64,000 nt of DNA. It comes from Chamaecyparis obtusa (lineage: Eukaryota > Streptophyta > Pinopsida > Cupressales > Cupressaceae). Where the stretch lies: positions 1-64,000 of the forward strand of contig BSBK01007728.1 in the NCBI GenBank assembly GCA_027943335.1, read 5' to 3'. The notes under the pieces are model-generated. The model had not been told where the DNA came from. It worked only from the letters and a program-made list of their open reading frames with translations, and did not search any database. The translations under genes were made by a program, and so were the position numbers. This document shows, piece by piece, positions 27,101-38,038 of this stretch (within the stretch, counting starts at the first letter, position 1; each line of letters opens with the position of its first letter).

Positions 27101-28633
27101 AAACACAGGAGTGGAAAGTCCAATAGGGTTGTTGATGCTCTTAGCAGAAGGCAACTATTGCTGACAGAAATGCAGATTGAAGTGGTTGGGTTTAAGGAAC
27201 TCAAGAATTTGTATCCAGAGGATCCTAATTTTAGTGAAGCTTGGAAAGCTTGTACAGAACCTGTTACTCTAGACAGGATGAAATGGCTGAATTTCATCAT
27301 CCAGGATGATATGCTCTTTAAAAGGAGTCAGTTGTGCATTCCACGAAGTTCTATGAGGGAGAATTTCGTCAAGGAGAAGCACAGCGGAGGATTAGCTGGA
27401 CATTTTGGTCATGACAAAACCCTTTCTTTGGTTAGTGAGAATTATTATTGGCCACAGTTGCAGCAAGATGTGAAGAAGTTTGTACAGAGTTGTAGAGTAT
27501 GTCAGATGGCGAAAGGAGTGAAGCAGAATACAGGGTTGTATCAGCCATTATATGTACCAGAGAAGCCTTGGGAGGATATCAGCATGGACTTTGTTCTTGG
27601 TTTACCGAGGACTCAGCGGGGACATGATTCAATTTTTGTGGTGGTTGACAGATTTTCAAGGATGGCACATTTCATTCCCTGGAAGAAGACTAATGATGTT
27701 GTTCATGTAGCAGAATTATTTTTCAGAGAAGTAGTGAGACTTCATGGTTTGCCAAAGACCATAGTTTCAGATCGGGGCACTAAGTTTGTTGGATATTTCT
27801 GGCGTACATTGTGGAAGAAGTTGAAGACAGATTTGAAGTTCAGTTCATCACATCATCCACAGACTGATGGACAGACAGAGGTGGTGAATAGGAGTTTGGG
27901 AAATTTGCTAAGATGTTTGGTTGGAGATAAGCCAACAAGATGGGATTTGATTTTACCACAGGCAAAATTTGTGTACAATAATTCTATCAATAGGAGCACT
28001 GGTAAATCACCATTCTAGATTGTATATGGAGGTAGTCCAAGAAATGCATCTGAATTGAGGAAGATAGATAAAGGAGAAATAAGTAGTGCTGAAGCTAAGG
28101 ATTTTGCAGAACACTTGAAGAACATCCATGGGGAAGTGAGGAAGCATATTACCAAGATGAACACACAGTATAAGGCTAAGGCAGATGAGAGAAGGAGGTA
28201 TAAAGAATTTCAGGTTGGTGATGAAGTCATGCTTCATTTGCGAAAGGAGCGGTTTCCAGTTGCTACATATAACAAGCTGAAAATGAAGAAGTTTGGGCCA
28301 TGTAAGATACTGAAGAAGCATGATTCAGGAAATGCATATGAGGTAGAATTGCTGAACGAGGTGAATATTTCACCAGTGTTTAACATTTCAGATTTGACAG
28401 AGTATCACGAAGGAGGTGTTGAAGATGAGGTTGCAGCAGCACAGTGGAGTATTCCAACAACTAGTTCAGACACTAAGGAGATCGAAGATATACTGGACAG
28501 TCGTATTGGCAAAAGCACAAGGAACAGGACATGTGAAGAATATCTAGTTAAGTGGAAAGGATGATCTGTTGAAAATTCATCATGGCTGACAAAGGAGGAG
28601 GTTAGCCGTCTTGGTTTTCCTCTGCACACCTGA
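24125..28633 (+). pseudogene. Gypsy C2 gag-pol polyprotein (best preserved pol)
   Basis: ATG at 24125 (MPPRRDRGE); one frame of exactly 1480 codons to the shared chromodomain TGA at 28562-28564, then 22 more codons to the terminal TGA at 28631. A 507-codon clear stretch at 25232-26755 covers protease (DSGSTDNLVSEE) and RT with [14 protein letters not shown] intact. The stretch 26801-28018 (405 codons) covers RNase H and integrase, including the HFGHDKT...CRVCQMAKG zinc finger. In the gag zinc knuckle near 25075-25120 the last Cys is changed to Arg (AFERPQ). Stops: TGA 24596 and TAG 28016 (both shared with C1), TAG about 24674, TGA about 24928, TAA about 26752 and the chromodomain TGA. No frameshift is visible. 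Domain order and chromodomain make it a Ty3/gypsy chromovirus. Confidence 0.94.
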
Positions 28634-28671
28634 GTCATGACAGGGTCCCTTCTCAAATTACCCCGGGTGTC

Positions 28672-29528
28672 TGATGCAGGAGCATCCTGGGTGTAAGAGC
28701 AATCTTGCATCACCCAAAAATATTTCTATTTTTATATTCAATAAGGGTTATTTGTGCAGAGCTGCTATTTATGGACAGTTACTATTTTTGGTAATTTTTG
28801 TATGTGCTCAGAATGATCTGATTTGTTTCTTGGAGGTTCATTTTGGTCATATAAGTCTGCCAGTAAGGTTTCATTGCCAGATCAAATGTATATTGGAAGA
28901 TATTGAAGATTTTCGGTATTGGTAGCAGGGTACAGAAACTTTGAACTCAGTTTTGAAGGCTTTAGAGGCCCCGAATGAGGTTGAAAATTTGGGTGACAAG
29001 TGCTTGTGCCGGTCAAGCCTGTAGAGCACTTCATGGCATTTCTGAAATGGGGTTATAATAGCCGATCAGGTCAACTAGTGATGACTTATGGTCTTCGGAA
29101 GGTGGGCCACCTGAAATGGCAGAAAATAATTTTCCTCAAAATTTTTGTTCGGGTTTCAAAGGTTATCTTGAGCCGACTATGATGTAATGAAATGTAAAAT
29201 AAAATAATTCTAAGTTTGGTCGGCCTTATTGGCTAAAATTTTGGAACCTTCCCAGGCGGTGGAAAAATTGCCTATATAAGGAAGGCTGTATTATTGTCTT
29301 AGGCAGTTCAGAACAGTTCTGGGTAGTAGATCTAGGTAATAGTTCAAGGCTTTGTCCTACAGAATATTGTAAGGGAATGCCCATGTGGCTTTGCATATTG
29401 TAATTCTGAAAGTTTGTAATTCCACATTTGTGGAGATAATAAGAAGCCAATTTTCTGTTCTTGCATATTGTTGTTGTTTCTCTATATCTGTTATGTGTTT
29501 GTGGTATTAAGGGGAGCACCCTTCATCA
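28672..29528 (+). repeat. Gypsy C LTR3
   Basis: 857 bp, the outer 3' LTR. TATA box TATATAA at 29273-29279. It is followed by CTTTA (29529-29533), the mutated right copy of the target duplication, and then by LINE F endonuclease sequence. Confidence 0.95.
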
Positions 29529-29533
29529 CTTTA
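29529..29533. repeat. Target-site duplication CTTTA, right copy (gypsy C)
   Basis: Differs by one base from TTTTA at 17669-17673. Confidence 0.8.
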
Positions 29534-29802
29534 ACTACCAGGAAGTTCTTGTCTTCTTTCAAGAGAACACAAGTGAAGCTTTTAGTATTCCAAACAATGG
29601 CCATTCCTCTGGAAGCCTCATCAGCATCACTATTGAAATTATCCCCATTCTTCAGCAAATCAATTTTAACAATCTTATCTTTAACCATTTTAGTTTCTTG
29701 AATAAGAAAAATATCAAATTTAGAATCTCTAACTAGGTTCCTAATAACATCTTGTTTATGAGGACTATTGAGACCTCTAATTATCTAGGATAAAATCTTC
29801 AT
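29534..29802 (-). pseudogene. LINE F ORF2 start: endonuclease N-terminus
   Basis: ATG at 29802-29800 on the - strand, reading MKILS, a stop in place of the usual Trp, IIRGLNSPHKQDVIRNLV and then FDIFLIQETKM, the conserved N-terminal part of LINE apurinic-like endonucleases (the Glu of IQETK is catalytic). It proceeds through ASRGMAIVWNT and NFLVVK to the gypsy C insertion and resumes at 17673 as ICSIKDNFSWTLINVYAPN. The start codon overlaps the ORF1 stop in TAATG. The endonuclease nicks target DNA to prime reverse transcription. Confidence 0.85.
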
Positions 29803-31309
29803 TAAAAATTTGGAGGACAAACTTGATCGATGGTACATTTTCTACCATATGCTATGTTTTGTTTAGCTTCTTGTTCTCTTTGATCCTTTTTAGAAGCTCT
29901 ACCCCTTTCTCTTTTAGGTGTTCCTGTATCTGCCTTTTCCAATTGTCCTCTCATCTTAACTCCTCCAGGTTTGATTTGACCCCCTTTTTTATTTGATTTA
30001 GAAGCTGAGCCTCCATGTTTTGCCTTAGCATTATTTGTTCCTGATACAGGGATAAGATCCTTCATGGTTTCTCTTCTAGATTGAGACCCTAAGCCCACAC
30101 CACTAGGAGACTTATTATTCTTTTTTTCACACTAATCCAAGGACTTTTGTTCTCTACTTCCATAGTTTTAGAGTCCTGATACTGTTCCTTTGATCTATCA
30201 TTCTTTGAGTAAGGTTCTAACAAATTTACATTCGATGCTTCACTACTGATTTGTTCTAGAACATACTAGGTTTCAGAAACCTTTTGCGGGCTTTGGTAGT
30301 TTATCCTTTCTTCTGAAATATACAAGATATCCTCAACCCTTGAAGCCATTAGAGGTTTAGTCTCAAGAGAGGTATCATGAGTTTCCTCAAAAGAGGTAGC
30401 TGAGGTATTATTTTCCTACATTTTATTTTCTTTAGAGGGGGATCATGCTTCCTTAGGCCCTTCTATTTCATTTAACCCTTTTGGTTTGTCGATCTCCTGC
30501 TCATCTGAGTTTAGGTTTGAACTCTTATTCTCTGGGGGATTTTACATTTCTCCTTTTTTTTTTTTCCTCCATTCCCACTTCTTTGACATTTTAGACTCTT
30601 GGTCTTTCTTCTTTGTTGCTATCTTCAAGGGACAAAGTTTTGCCCGGTGACCAACTTTTCTACAAGATAGACACACAAAAGGGGTGGATTCATATTCTAT
30701 TTCTTGGGTCCATTTACCCACTTTCAAATTAAGATTAATGACTTGAGGTAGGTCAGTATCATGCTGGATATTGACACATATCCTCACATATACTTGTCTA
30801 GTTCAGGCTACAGTCATCGGATCAATAGTCAGTAGTTCACCAAAAGGCTCAGCCATCACCACCAATATATCCTCATGCCAATACTCAAGAGGGAGACCCA
30901 GAAATATAACCCAAATGGGAGTAGAGACAAAGAAATTCTCATTGTAATCCAGGTTTGTTGTCCATTTATGCAAGGATAATGAAGATTTACCCCACATTTA
31001 AGGTCCTTTCATCAATACTTTTGAAAGGTCCTCCCCATTAGAGAATAAAAAGGAGAAAAAACCTTTTGACATAGCAGCAACATCCACCTATCCTTTGAGC
31101 TTCCATTTTTGAAGCGTAAAAGCTCTCACCAAATCTATATTCGGCCTAGGACCCGTAAAATTTCCTATCAGAGTTGAGGCCATTCTAGAAATAGTATGAT
31201 CTATAATTTGATTAGGAATATTGAAACCAATCACACCTTTATTTAGATCTGAAGCTATATCAATAGATCTCCAGGCGCAATAATTAGAAATTAAGCCAAA
31301 ATTTTCCAT
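29802..31309 (-). pseudogene. LINE F ORF1: gag-like RNA-binding protein with CCHC knuckle
   Basis: ATG at 31309 (MENFGLISNY). Several open stretches read in series: RMASTLIGNFTGPRPNIDLV (about 31190-31130); a DUF4283-like part with PIWVIFLGLPLEYWHEDILV (30997-30803); and a CCHC knuckle FVCLSCRKVGHRAKLC (about 30690-30640), followed by basic Lys/Arg-rich tails including 30098-29802 (GGSASKSNKKGGQIKPGG). This is the usual plant L1 ORF1 layout, an RNA-binding chaperone that forms the retrotransposition particle. Stops near 31087 and 30802 and at least one frameshift before 30098 make this copy dead. It ends with TAA that overlaps the ORF2 ATG. Confidence 0.8.
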
Positions 31310-31329
31310 TAGTGTCCTTGGTAATCAAG

Positions 31330-34258
31330 ATTACTTTGTTGATGCAGATAGCTATCCTTCCACACATACTCACACAAAAGGAAGTTATGAAGCTTTATGA
31401 TATTTTATGCATACATAGTCATAACTATAGTAATCATCAAATTAAGTGAGTACTTAATCAAAGTGGGGCCCTCAATAATATTGGTGATAGGTCAACTCAT
31501 TTTAAACATTGTTGGTGACATATTTTTCCCATCCAATCAGCTGTTGGGTCTCCTTTTGTATCTCATTAACCTCCTCCTATTTAACTATCCTAGCTTGTTT
31601 AAACCCAATGGTAGCCATAGAATTTTCCACCACGTTATCTTCCTTCTAAGTATGGGCAATATTCATGTTTTGGAGGTTGTTGAGAAGCTCCAAAATTTCC
31701 ACTATTATGGTATTCACCCACCACCCTGCATTCAGCCTTCATTTGATAGCCTCCACAATCACTTTGGAATCCCCCTCATTCATCAATAGTTGATATTCAT
31801 GGAGATGAATAAATTTATACCTCATAGAAGGGTTGTGCCTTCATCTTGATTCATAGTATTGTTCTTGAGTGGTCCAACATAAGCCAAAATGAAAGCACCA
31901 TTGTGGTCTCTTAGCACTCCACCCCACCCTAGGTAAGGTTATTCATTGCCCCATAAAAGTTTAATTTTGTCTATCCAATGGGCGGGGCAACCTATCGAGT
32001 AGCATTCTGAGCCATCAAACTAGAGTTGTCGAGCCTAGTGAAGTAAGTCAACAAATTCCAATTATCAGCTATTTTGATCTCCTAGGCAGAGGGGGGCACC
32101 AAGGGGAGTTTCCATTGAGCCAAGCTAGCATTCTCACATAAGAGCGTGGTGCCCAGAAAAAGAGAGGCCTCAGGCAGGGAATCAGTCCCCCTAAAGATCC
32201 TATTGTTGTGTCCTTTCTAGATAGTCCAGCAGATGTGCGGGGAAGAAGCCACCATAGGAGCTAGAGGAGACGGTGATTGGAGGGGGATTGCCAACTAGTG
32301 AACTAGTGAACATCATGTCCTAGGACCTAGGGGACCCTCAATTTTCCAATGACTCCATGCCAAATACTAACAAGGTATTCATAGTGTATGAATAGGTGGT
32401 TCATAGTTTCCTCCTCCTTTTTGCAAAGGACACATCTGTTGGCTAGGGAGAATCCTCTTCTTATGAGGTTGTCATGAGTTAAGACTTTATCATGCATAAG
32501 CATCCACCAGAAAAAATTGATTTTTAGAGTAAGGTGAGGGATCCAAACGTTATTCCAATCTTATAGATCATTCTCTTCATTCAGAAGAAGGTTGTAAGCA
32601 TTATTGACCAAGAAGGTTCCCACTTGGGTGAGGGCCCAAATGATGAAGTCTTAGCCTGCAATTCCAAGAATCCTGATATTCCCTAGGATTTCCAGAAGCT
32701 TAGTGCCAAGTGTTCTAAGTCTGGTCTATCCCTGACTAGAAGAGCTATATTCTTCCATCTCCCTCTAGACATGTAATTGAATGTTCTATTACCAAGGGTA
32801 GGCCTAAGGTTGTTCATGAGGGGGCCAAACCTTCCACCCAGGGTAGTGCAATAATGAATCTAAGAGTCATGCCAGAATCAGATGGATCTCCCATCCCCAA
32901 GTTGCCAAAAGATACCCTTAGATAGAATGGTTTTACACTTGTAGATGTTTGCCCAGAGTTTGGAGCCATTGGTTAGGTTGTTATCTTGGTACATCATCCC
33001 ATAAGGGTGGCATTGAAGGTACTTAGCTTCCATTATCTTGCACCAATCTGCTTTCCTTTGAATGAGCTCCCAAGCCACTTTCATGGTGAGAGCCTATTTA
33101 GCAAGCCAATTCACCTAAGGCCCAAAGCACCAAACTATTTAGGATGGCAGACCATTTCCTAATTGACTAGGGACATCCTCTTTTTCTCTTTAGAGCCCAC
33201 CCATAGAAAATTTCTTTGTATCCTTTCCAACCTATCCACCATGTTGCTTTTGATCTTGAAGAGGGACAAAAAGTAGACAAGAATCCTCTGGAGAGTAGAA
33301 GCCACCAGATGAAGTTTACCAGCATTTCTCAGAATCTTCCCTTTCTATACAATAAGCTTTTTCTAAGTTCTTTCCAGGATGGATTTCCAGAATTCTTTGG
33401 AGACCTCTTTGATAGTGAGAGGGAGGCCTAGGTAGGTAGAGGGGAGTGAAGATGATTGAAAGCCCAATATTTGAAGCACTCTAGTTTGGGTCTCAATGGG
33501 GGTGTTGAAGAAGAAAAGTCTTCTTTTTTGATAGTTGATGCATTGTCTTTAGGCCAAAGAATAATTCTCCAATAGGTACTTTCACTGTCTAGCTTCAATT
33601 ATAGATGAGTACCCAAAGAGGAAAGTATCATCCACAAATTGTTCCAGAATAGTTTGCTACAAAGTGGAAGCTGGATTGATTCCTTTTATTCATCTTGTAG
33701 AAGAGAGCATAGTCAGATTACTACTGAGGACCTCATCCACCATAATAAATTAATAGGGGGAGAGAGGGTCACCCTACCGAAGACCTTTTTTAGGTTTACA
33801 GAAGCTTCCCAGGGAGCCATTGTCCATTATAGAGAAGCTAAAAGTTTGCATACATTCTTGAATAATGTGGATAACCTTCTCATTAAAGCACATTCTAATA
33901 GGGATTTTTTGGATGAAGGACAAATTAACCTTATCTTAAGCCTTAGAGATATCAATTTTAAAGGCCATACCTCGTGCTTTGCTCCTGTCCAATGGAGTCA
34001 ATAATTTCATGAGTGGATATGGCTACATCCTGGAGTTGCCTTCCCAAAACAAAACCTTTCTGAGTAGGACTTGTCAACTTTTCTAGGAGGGGCTTCATTC
34101 TGTTGACCAAGATCTTCATGAGGATCTTATAGAACGTGTTACAAAGACAGATAGGACTAAAGTCCAGGATAGAGGTAGGGTTGTAATTCCTAGGGACCAA
34201 CACAATATAGGTCTTGTTATGGTGCTTTAATAGACATCCCATTCAAAATAATTCTTTG
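31330..34258 (-). pseudogene. LINE G: 5'-truncated LINE ORF2 (RT, zinc-binding, RNase H)
   Basis: A second, more eroded LINE on the - strand. RT begins near 34242 (YNPTSILDFSPICLCNTFYK, then LTSPTQKGFVLGRQLQDVAI) and continues with SFSIMDNGSLGSF, CKPKKGL and EQFVDDTFLFG near 33640 (active site FVDD), then SLPSTYLGLPL near 33440. A zinc-binding-region match (KLWANIYKCKTILSKGIFWQ) lies at about 32970-32900. RNase H traces near 32030-31700 read FDGSECYSIG and GDSKVIVEAIK. There are many stops and frameshifts. It directly abuts the 5' end of LINE F. Endonuclease and ORF1 are absent, as expected for a 5'-truncated insertion. Confidence 0.78.
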
Positions 34259-34895
34259 GCAACACGAGAAACTTCTAATCCAACAATATCCCAATATTCT
34301 AATCCAAATTATGTTAGTTAATTTAGTTGATTTTGAAAATTATAAATAGAATACTCTATTTTTTGTTTTATGAAAAAAAAAAAGTTCGTTATTGCACACA
34401 TATGTTCTCATTATAAATTTAATAAATAATTAATGAGAACTTAAAAAATTGTAAAAGAATATGCTTTCCTTTCTCATATGTTTTTCTTTCTGCTGATGAA
34501 AGGTCTATCTATTTAAGTAATTTGAACCAAAGAATAAGTCTAAAAAATAATAATTAGAATAAGTTTTGAATGAACATAATTAACATTTTTCTACTTTTAG
34601 AAAAATAAACATCACCAAAGAAATAAGAAAATACAATCTTTACTTTTTACTAGAGTTGATCATTTAATTGCATTAAAAAAACATATAAAATAATAACTAT
34701 ATCACAATAAAAATAGCCTAATAGACCTAATAACCTGGAGCTCTCTTTTCTTTTAGAAATGACAAGTTGTGTTATCAGGAGATTGAGAAGATTAAGGCAT
34801 GGAATACTTACCTTGAGGCTAAGTATCAGAATCCTCTAGAGGGAGTTAATAATAGGAGTAAAGACTATGACACTCTTAGGATTTTGTCTCCTTGT
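34051..34895. repeat. Segmental duplication Y, copy 1
   Basis: About 845 bp nearly repeated at 36907-37741. It begins inside LINE G RT (CTGAGTAGGACTT), runs through AT-rich noncoding sequence and ends in a + strand coding-like fragment (AWNTYLEAKYQNPLEG). Its left flank is contiguous LINE G, so this is the source copy or closer to it. Confidence 0.85.
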
Positions 34896-35285
34896 TAAAT
34901 TACTGGTCAGGATTGTAGGTGTTGAAAAAATATTGGAAAAAATGCTTGAGCATTATATGGATGAAATAAAATCTGCTACTAGTAATCTTCATTCGCTGGT
35001 TGACATGCTGGAGAAGAAAGAATGAGAACCTATGAAAAACCCTAATACTATGGGGGAAACAATGACAAATCTGGAGAAAAAGCTGGAAGACTCCATCCAG
35101 ATTTTGAAAGGGTGGTTGTAACTAGTTTTTTTTGCTGGTTCTCTTTTTGTTTCCTATGTTGTTGGTTTTAGTTGGCCTAGGGTGTTTGTTCCTCTTTCTA
35201 TTTTGGTTGTGTTGGTTGTGGATTATTCCCTTTGATCTTCAACTTGCAGATTTACACTTTGATGGATAATTTGAATAAAAATCTG
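34755..35285 (+). pseudogene. Coiled-coil coding fragment with LINE-like 3' tail (possible fourth ORF3 relic)
   Basis: The + strand reads NDKLCYQEIEKIKAWNTYL and EAKYQNPLEG near 34759-34850. After disruption come KILEKMLEHYMDEIKSATSN (about 34930-34990) and MTNLEKKLEDSIQILKGWL with stop near 35065-35121. Heptad spacing suggests a coiled coil, like the C-terminus of ORF3. The following T-rich sequence and AATAAAAATCT near 35275 resemble the LINE F 3' tail. The segment just before 34759 (CTCTCTTTTCTTTTAG) looks like a 3' splice site. No direct alignment to ORF3 copies is strong enough to be sure. Confidence 0.4.
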
Positions 35286-36608
35286 ACTCTATCACCACTC
35301 CAAAGTCCACAAGGAAGAGGGCCAACTGACAAGGATGAAAATATCCTTCTACACTTTGAGCTTCAGTGCTCAGGAAGGTGTACCCTTGACTCACTTCTCT
35401 AAAGGAGTCTCAAAATGATGTATACAATGCTCAACACAAGTCTATAAAAGGTTTATCAAATGAATGTTTATGTTTGTGTGGTTGTTAACCATGAAACTTC
35501 AAGAGGAATAACCAGTGCCTTATGCCAGGGCTCAGAGTCACATAACTGTATACCTCAACTAAATACCTCAAATCAAACACAATGGAATCTGAGGTAAGTG
35601 CTTTGCCTATTACCCCTTTCCCTTAAGCACAAGGACATCAAATTCTACACCTGACTACAAACTCACTAAATTCACCTAGAAGACTTTAATCCTAACTTTG
35701 TTAGGAACTCAAAGATAAATTGAAAATACTCTTTGTTTACCATATGTTAGCACACTTTGTGAAACTAACATATATGAGCTCAGAGACAAGCAAGAAGACA
35801 TACACAAGATACAAGATTGGGATTCAAAATGTTCTCATTAACACAATCAAAATCAACATACAATCAGAATGATACCAAGATTAGAAAAGTCACAAAATCA
35901 GACTTCTATCAGTATATTACAGTTAAAAACCAAGGACCAAAAGCAACAATGTTTTTGGAACCCTTGCAAAATAAAATTTTTTGCAACTTATACCACTAGC
36001 TGCCTTGGGATCCTCAAGATCAGATGCAACAAGCTTCAGATAGCCAGGGTTAGGGTCTCAACCACCCAACCTGCTGGAAACGGTCTAAAAAGTTATTACA
36101 GGGGTGGGAAACACAATCAATCAGGAAAGAGGAAATCCTGAACTGATCCACAATCATGAAAATCTTCTCTGTAAGTACAGGGGATAAAAAAACTGGGCTC
36201 AAAAGGACACCCTAAAACAAGCCTTGAGCACACAACCACCATGTTACAAGCTCTACAAATGATCCAACCACACCCTGGACCACACCGCAAATGGCAAACC
36301 AATCATTTCTCACCGAACAGGGTCAATTCTGCAATGAATTCCATAGATCTGGTACTTTCTAGTCGCTGAATTTGAATCACAATAGCTAAATCCTTGGTGC
36401 CTCCAGAGAATGATGGCCCACATTCAAACTTTATCATCTCGCCAGCACGGACCAACCGGAGATCAGCACGACCTCTCCTACCACCAAGCCCACCAAATAG
36501 CCACAAACAGGCCCCAACACATGTGGCACCCTGTCACATGATCGCATAGCCTGGAGACAGGCTATGCGAACATGCAACAGGCTGCTCTTTTTGGGTAAAC
36601 TTAATGCA
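35286..36608. other. Unassigned sequence, no gene recognised
   Basis: No domain is recognised on either strand. Short open stretches (- strand 36506-36117, + strand 35817-36141) have no recognisable motif. GC content is higher than in neighbouring AT-rich DNA, especially 36200-36560. A perfect hairpin lies at 36542-36569. Confidence 0.4.
36542..36569. repeat. Perfect 12-bp inverted repeat with GAGA loop
   Basis: TCGCATAGCCTG (36542-36553), loop GAGA (36554-36557), CAGGCTATGCGA (36558-36569). Every base of the arms pairs. No T-run follows directly. Function unknown. Confidence 0.9.
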
Positions 36609-36909
36609 TTTTATGTTTTTGTAACTTTTTGGGTTTAAGGTCCTTGTAAAACATGTTTTTACTTTAATTTCAAAACAACTCAAATTGGCATTTACTACAT
36701 TCTACCTCTTTCTTGAAATGAACAACCCATCAATCCAACTACAAATAAATTTATAAATATTTGAATAGAGTCTCAATTTATCTAATAGACTACCTAGTTT
36801 TCTATATCAACATACTTGTAGGTCTCCCAATATATTTTTAAATATCATTAATAGTTTTTCAATATAAAACACCTGATAACCTTGATTTCTAAGCAAAATC
36901 TACCACAAA
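36609..36909. repeat. 300-bp direct repeat X, copy 1
   Basis: Begins TTATGTTTTTGTAAC and ends CTACCACAA. It is repeated at 37739-38038 with about 5% differences by eye. The two copies bracket duplication Y copy 2. Confidence 0.85.
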
Positions 36910-37741
36910 ATGTTTTTGAGTAGGACTTATCATATTGTCCAGGAGGGGCTTCATTCTGTTGACCAGGATCTTCGTGAGGATCTTATAGAACATGTTACAA
37001 AGACTGATAGGCCTGAAGTCCATCATAGAGGTAGGGTTGTCATTCTTAGGGGCCAACACAATATAGGTCTTGTTATGGTGCTTTAGCAGACATCCTATTC
37101 AAAAGAAGTCTCTGGTAGCACAGGAAACTTCTAACCCAACAATATCCCAATATTCTAATCCAAATTATGTTAGTTAATTTAGTTTATTTTGAAAATTATA
37201 AATAGAATACTTTATCTTTTGTTTGATAAAAAAATAAAAAAGTTTCTTATTGCACACATATGTACTCATTATAAATTTAATAAATAATTAATGAGAACTT
37301 AAAAAATTGTAAAAGAATATGCTTTCCTTTCTCATATGTTTTTCTTTCTGCTGATGAAAGGTCTATCTATTTAAGTAATTTGAACCAAAGAATAAGTCTA
37401 AAAATAATAATTAGAATGAGTTTTGAATGAACATAATTAACATTTTTCTACTTTTAGAAAAATAAACATCACCAAAGAAATAAGAAAGTACAATCTTTAA
37501 TTTTTACTAGAGTTGACCATTTAATTGCATAAAAAAAACACTGAAAATAATAACTATATCATAATAAAAATAACCTAATACATCTAATAACCTAGAGCTC
37601 TCTTTTCTTTCAGAAATGACAAGTGGTGCTATCAGGAGATTGAGAAGCTCAAGGCATGGAATACTTACCTTGAGGCTAAGTATCAGAATCCTCTAGAGAG
37701 AGTTAAGAATAGAGGTAAAGACTATGACACTCTCAGGATTT
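36907..37741. repeat. Segmental duplication Y, copy 2
   Basis: Second copy of 34051-34895, including the LINE G RT fragment (36914-37100), the AT-rich middle and the AWNTYLEAKYQNPLE coding-like fragment (37615-37735). Flanked on both sides by repeat X. Confidence 0.85.
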
Positions 37742-38038
37742 TATGTTTTTGTAACTTTTTGAGTTTGAGATCCTTGTAAAACATGTTTTTGCCTTAATTT
37801 CAAAACAACTCAAATTGTCATCTACTACATTCTACCTTTTTCTTGAAATGAACAACCCATGAATCCAACTACAATTAAATTTATAAGTATTTGAATAGAG
37901 TCTCAATTTATCTAATAGACTACCTAGTTTTCTATATCAACATACTTGTAGGTCTCCCAATATATTTTTAAATATCATTAATTGTTTGTCAATATAAAAC
38001 ACATGATAACCTTGATTTCTAAGCAAAATCTACCACAA
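37739..38038. repeat. 300-bp direct repeat X, copy 2
   Basis: Pairs with 36609-36909. The sequence after it (38045-38270) is also found, inverted, at about 51690-51910. Confidence 0.85.

Larger units (their letters stand above)
17674..29528 (+). mobile_element. Gypsy C: two-unit tandem gypsy array LTR-int-LTR-int-LTR
   Basis: Three LTRs of exactly 857 bp (17674-18530, 23167-24023, 28672-29528) alternate with two internal regions, all in the same orientation. Only the outer ends carry a target duplication, so the array occupies one insertion site in the LINE F endonuclease. The two internal regions share nonsense mutations absent from gypsy A and D: TGA at 19103 and 24596, TAG at 22514 and 28016. 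They therefore derive from one already defective copy. By eye LTR2 and LTR3 share several variants that LTR1 lacks. Unequal crossing over between LTRs is the simplest origin. Confidence 0.93.
11482..31320 (-). mobile_element. LINE F: plant non-LTR retrotransposon with ORF1, ORF2 and an extra ORF3, split by gypsy C
   Basis: Read on the - strand from about 31320 to 11482, with 17674-29528 belonging to an inserted gypsy array. Without that array it is about 8 kb. Order: ORF1 with CCHC knuckle (31309-29802), ORF2 with apurinic-like endonuclease (29802-29534, continuing at 17673), RT, zinc-binding region and RNase H (to 13714), then ORF3 (about 13713-11673) and a 190-base 3' tail ending in AATAAAAAAC just before 11481. 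The tail and gene order fit a plant L1-type element. The 5' end may be truncated. The EN reading frame rejoins across the gypsy array (GTAGT, TAAAA, TTTGC), confirming the nesting. Confidence 0.85.

Noticed and set aside
29226..29519. Conserved antisense ORFs of 66-99 codons in every gypsy LTR (start MLPLIPQ).
   Set aside because: They are read against the direction of transcription, vary in length between copies and have no domain; conservation follows from LTR identity.
17669..29533. Gypsy C as two independent insertions.
   Set aside because: Only one pair of target duplications exists, around the outer LTRs, and the units share private stop codons.
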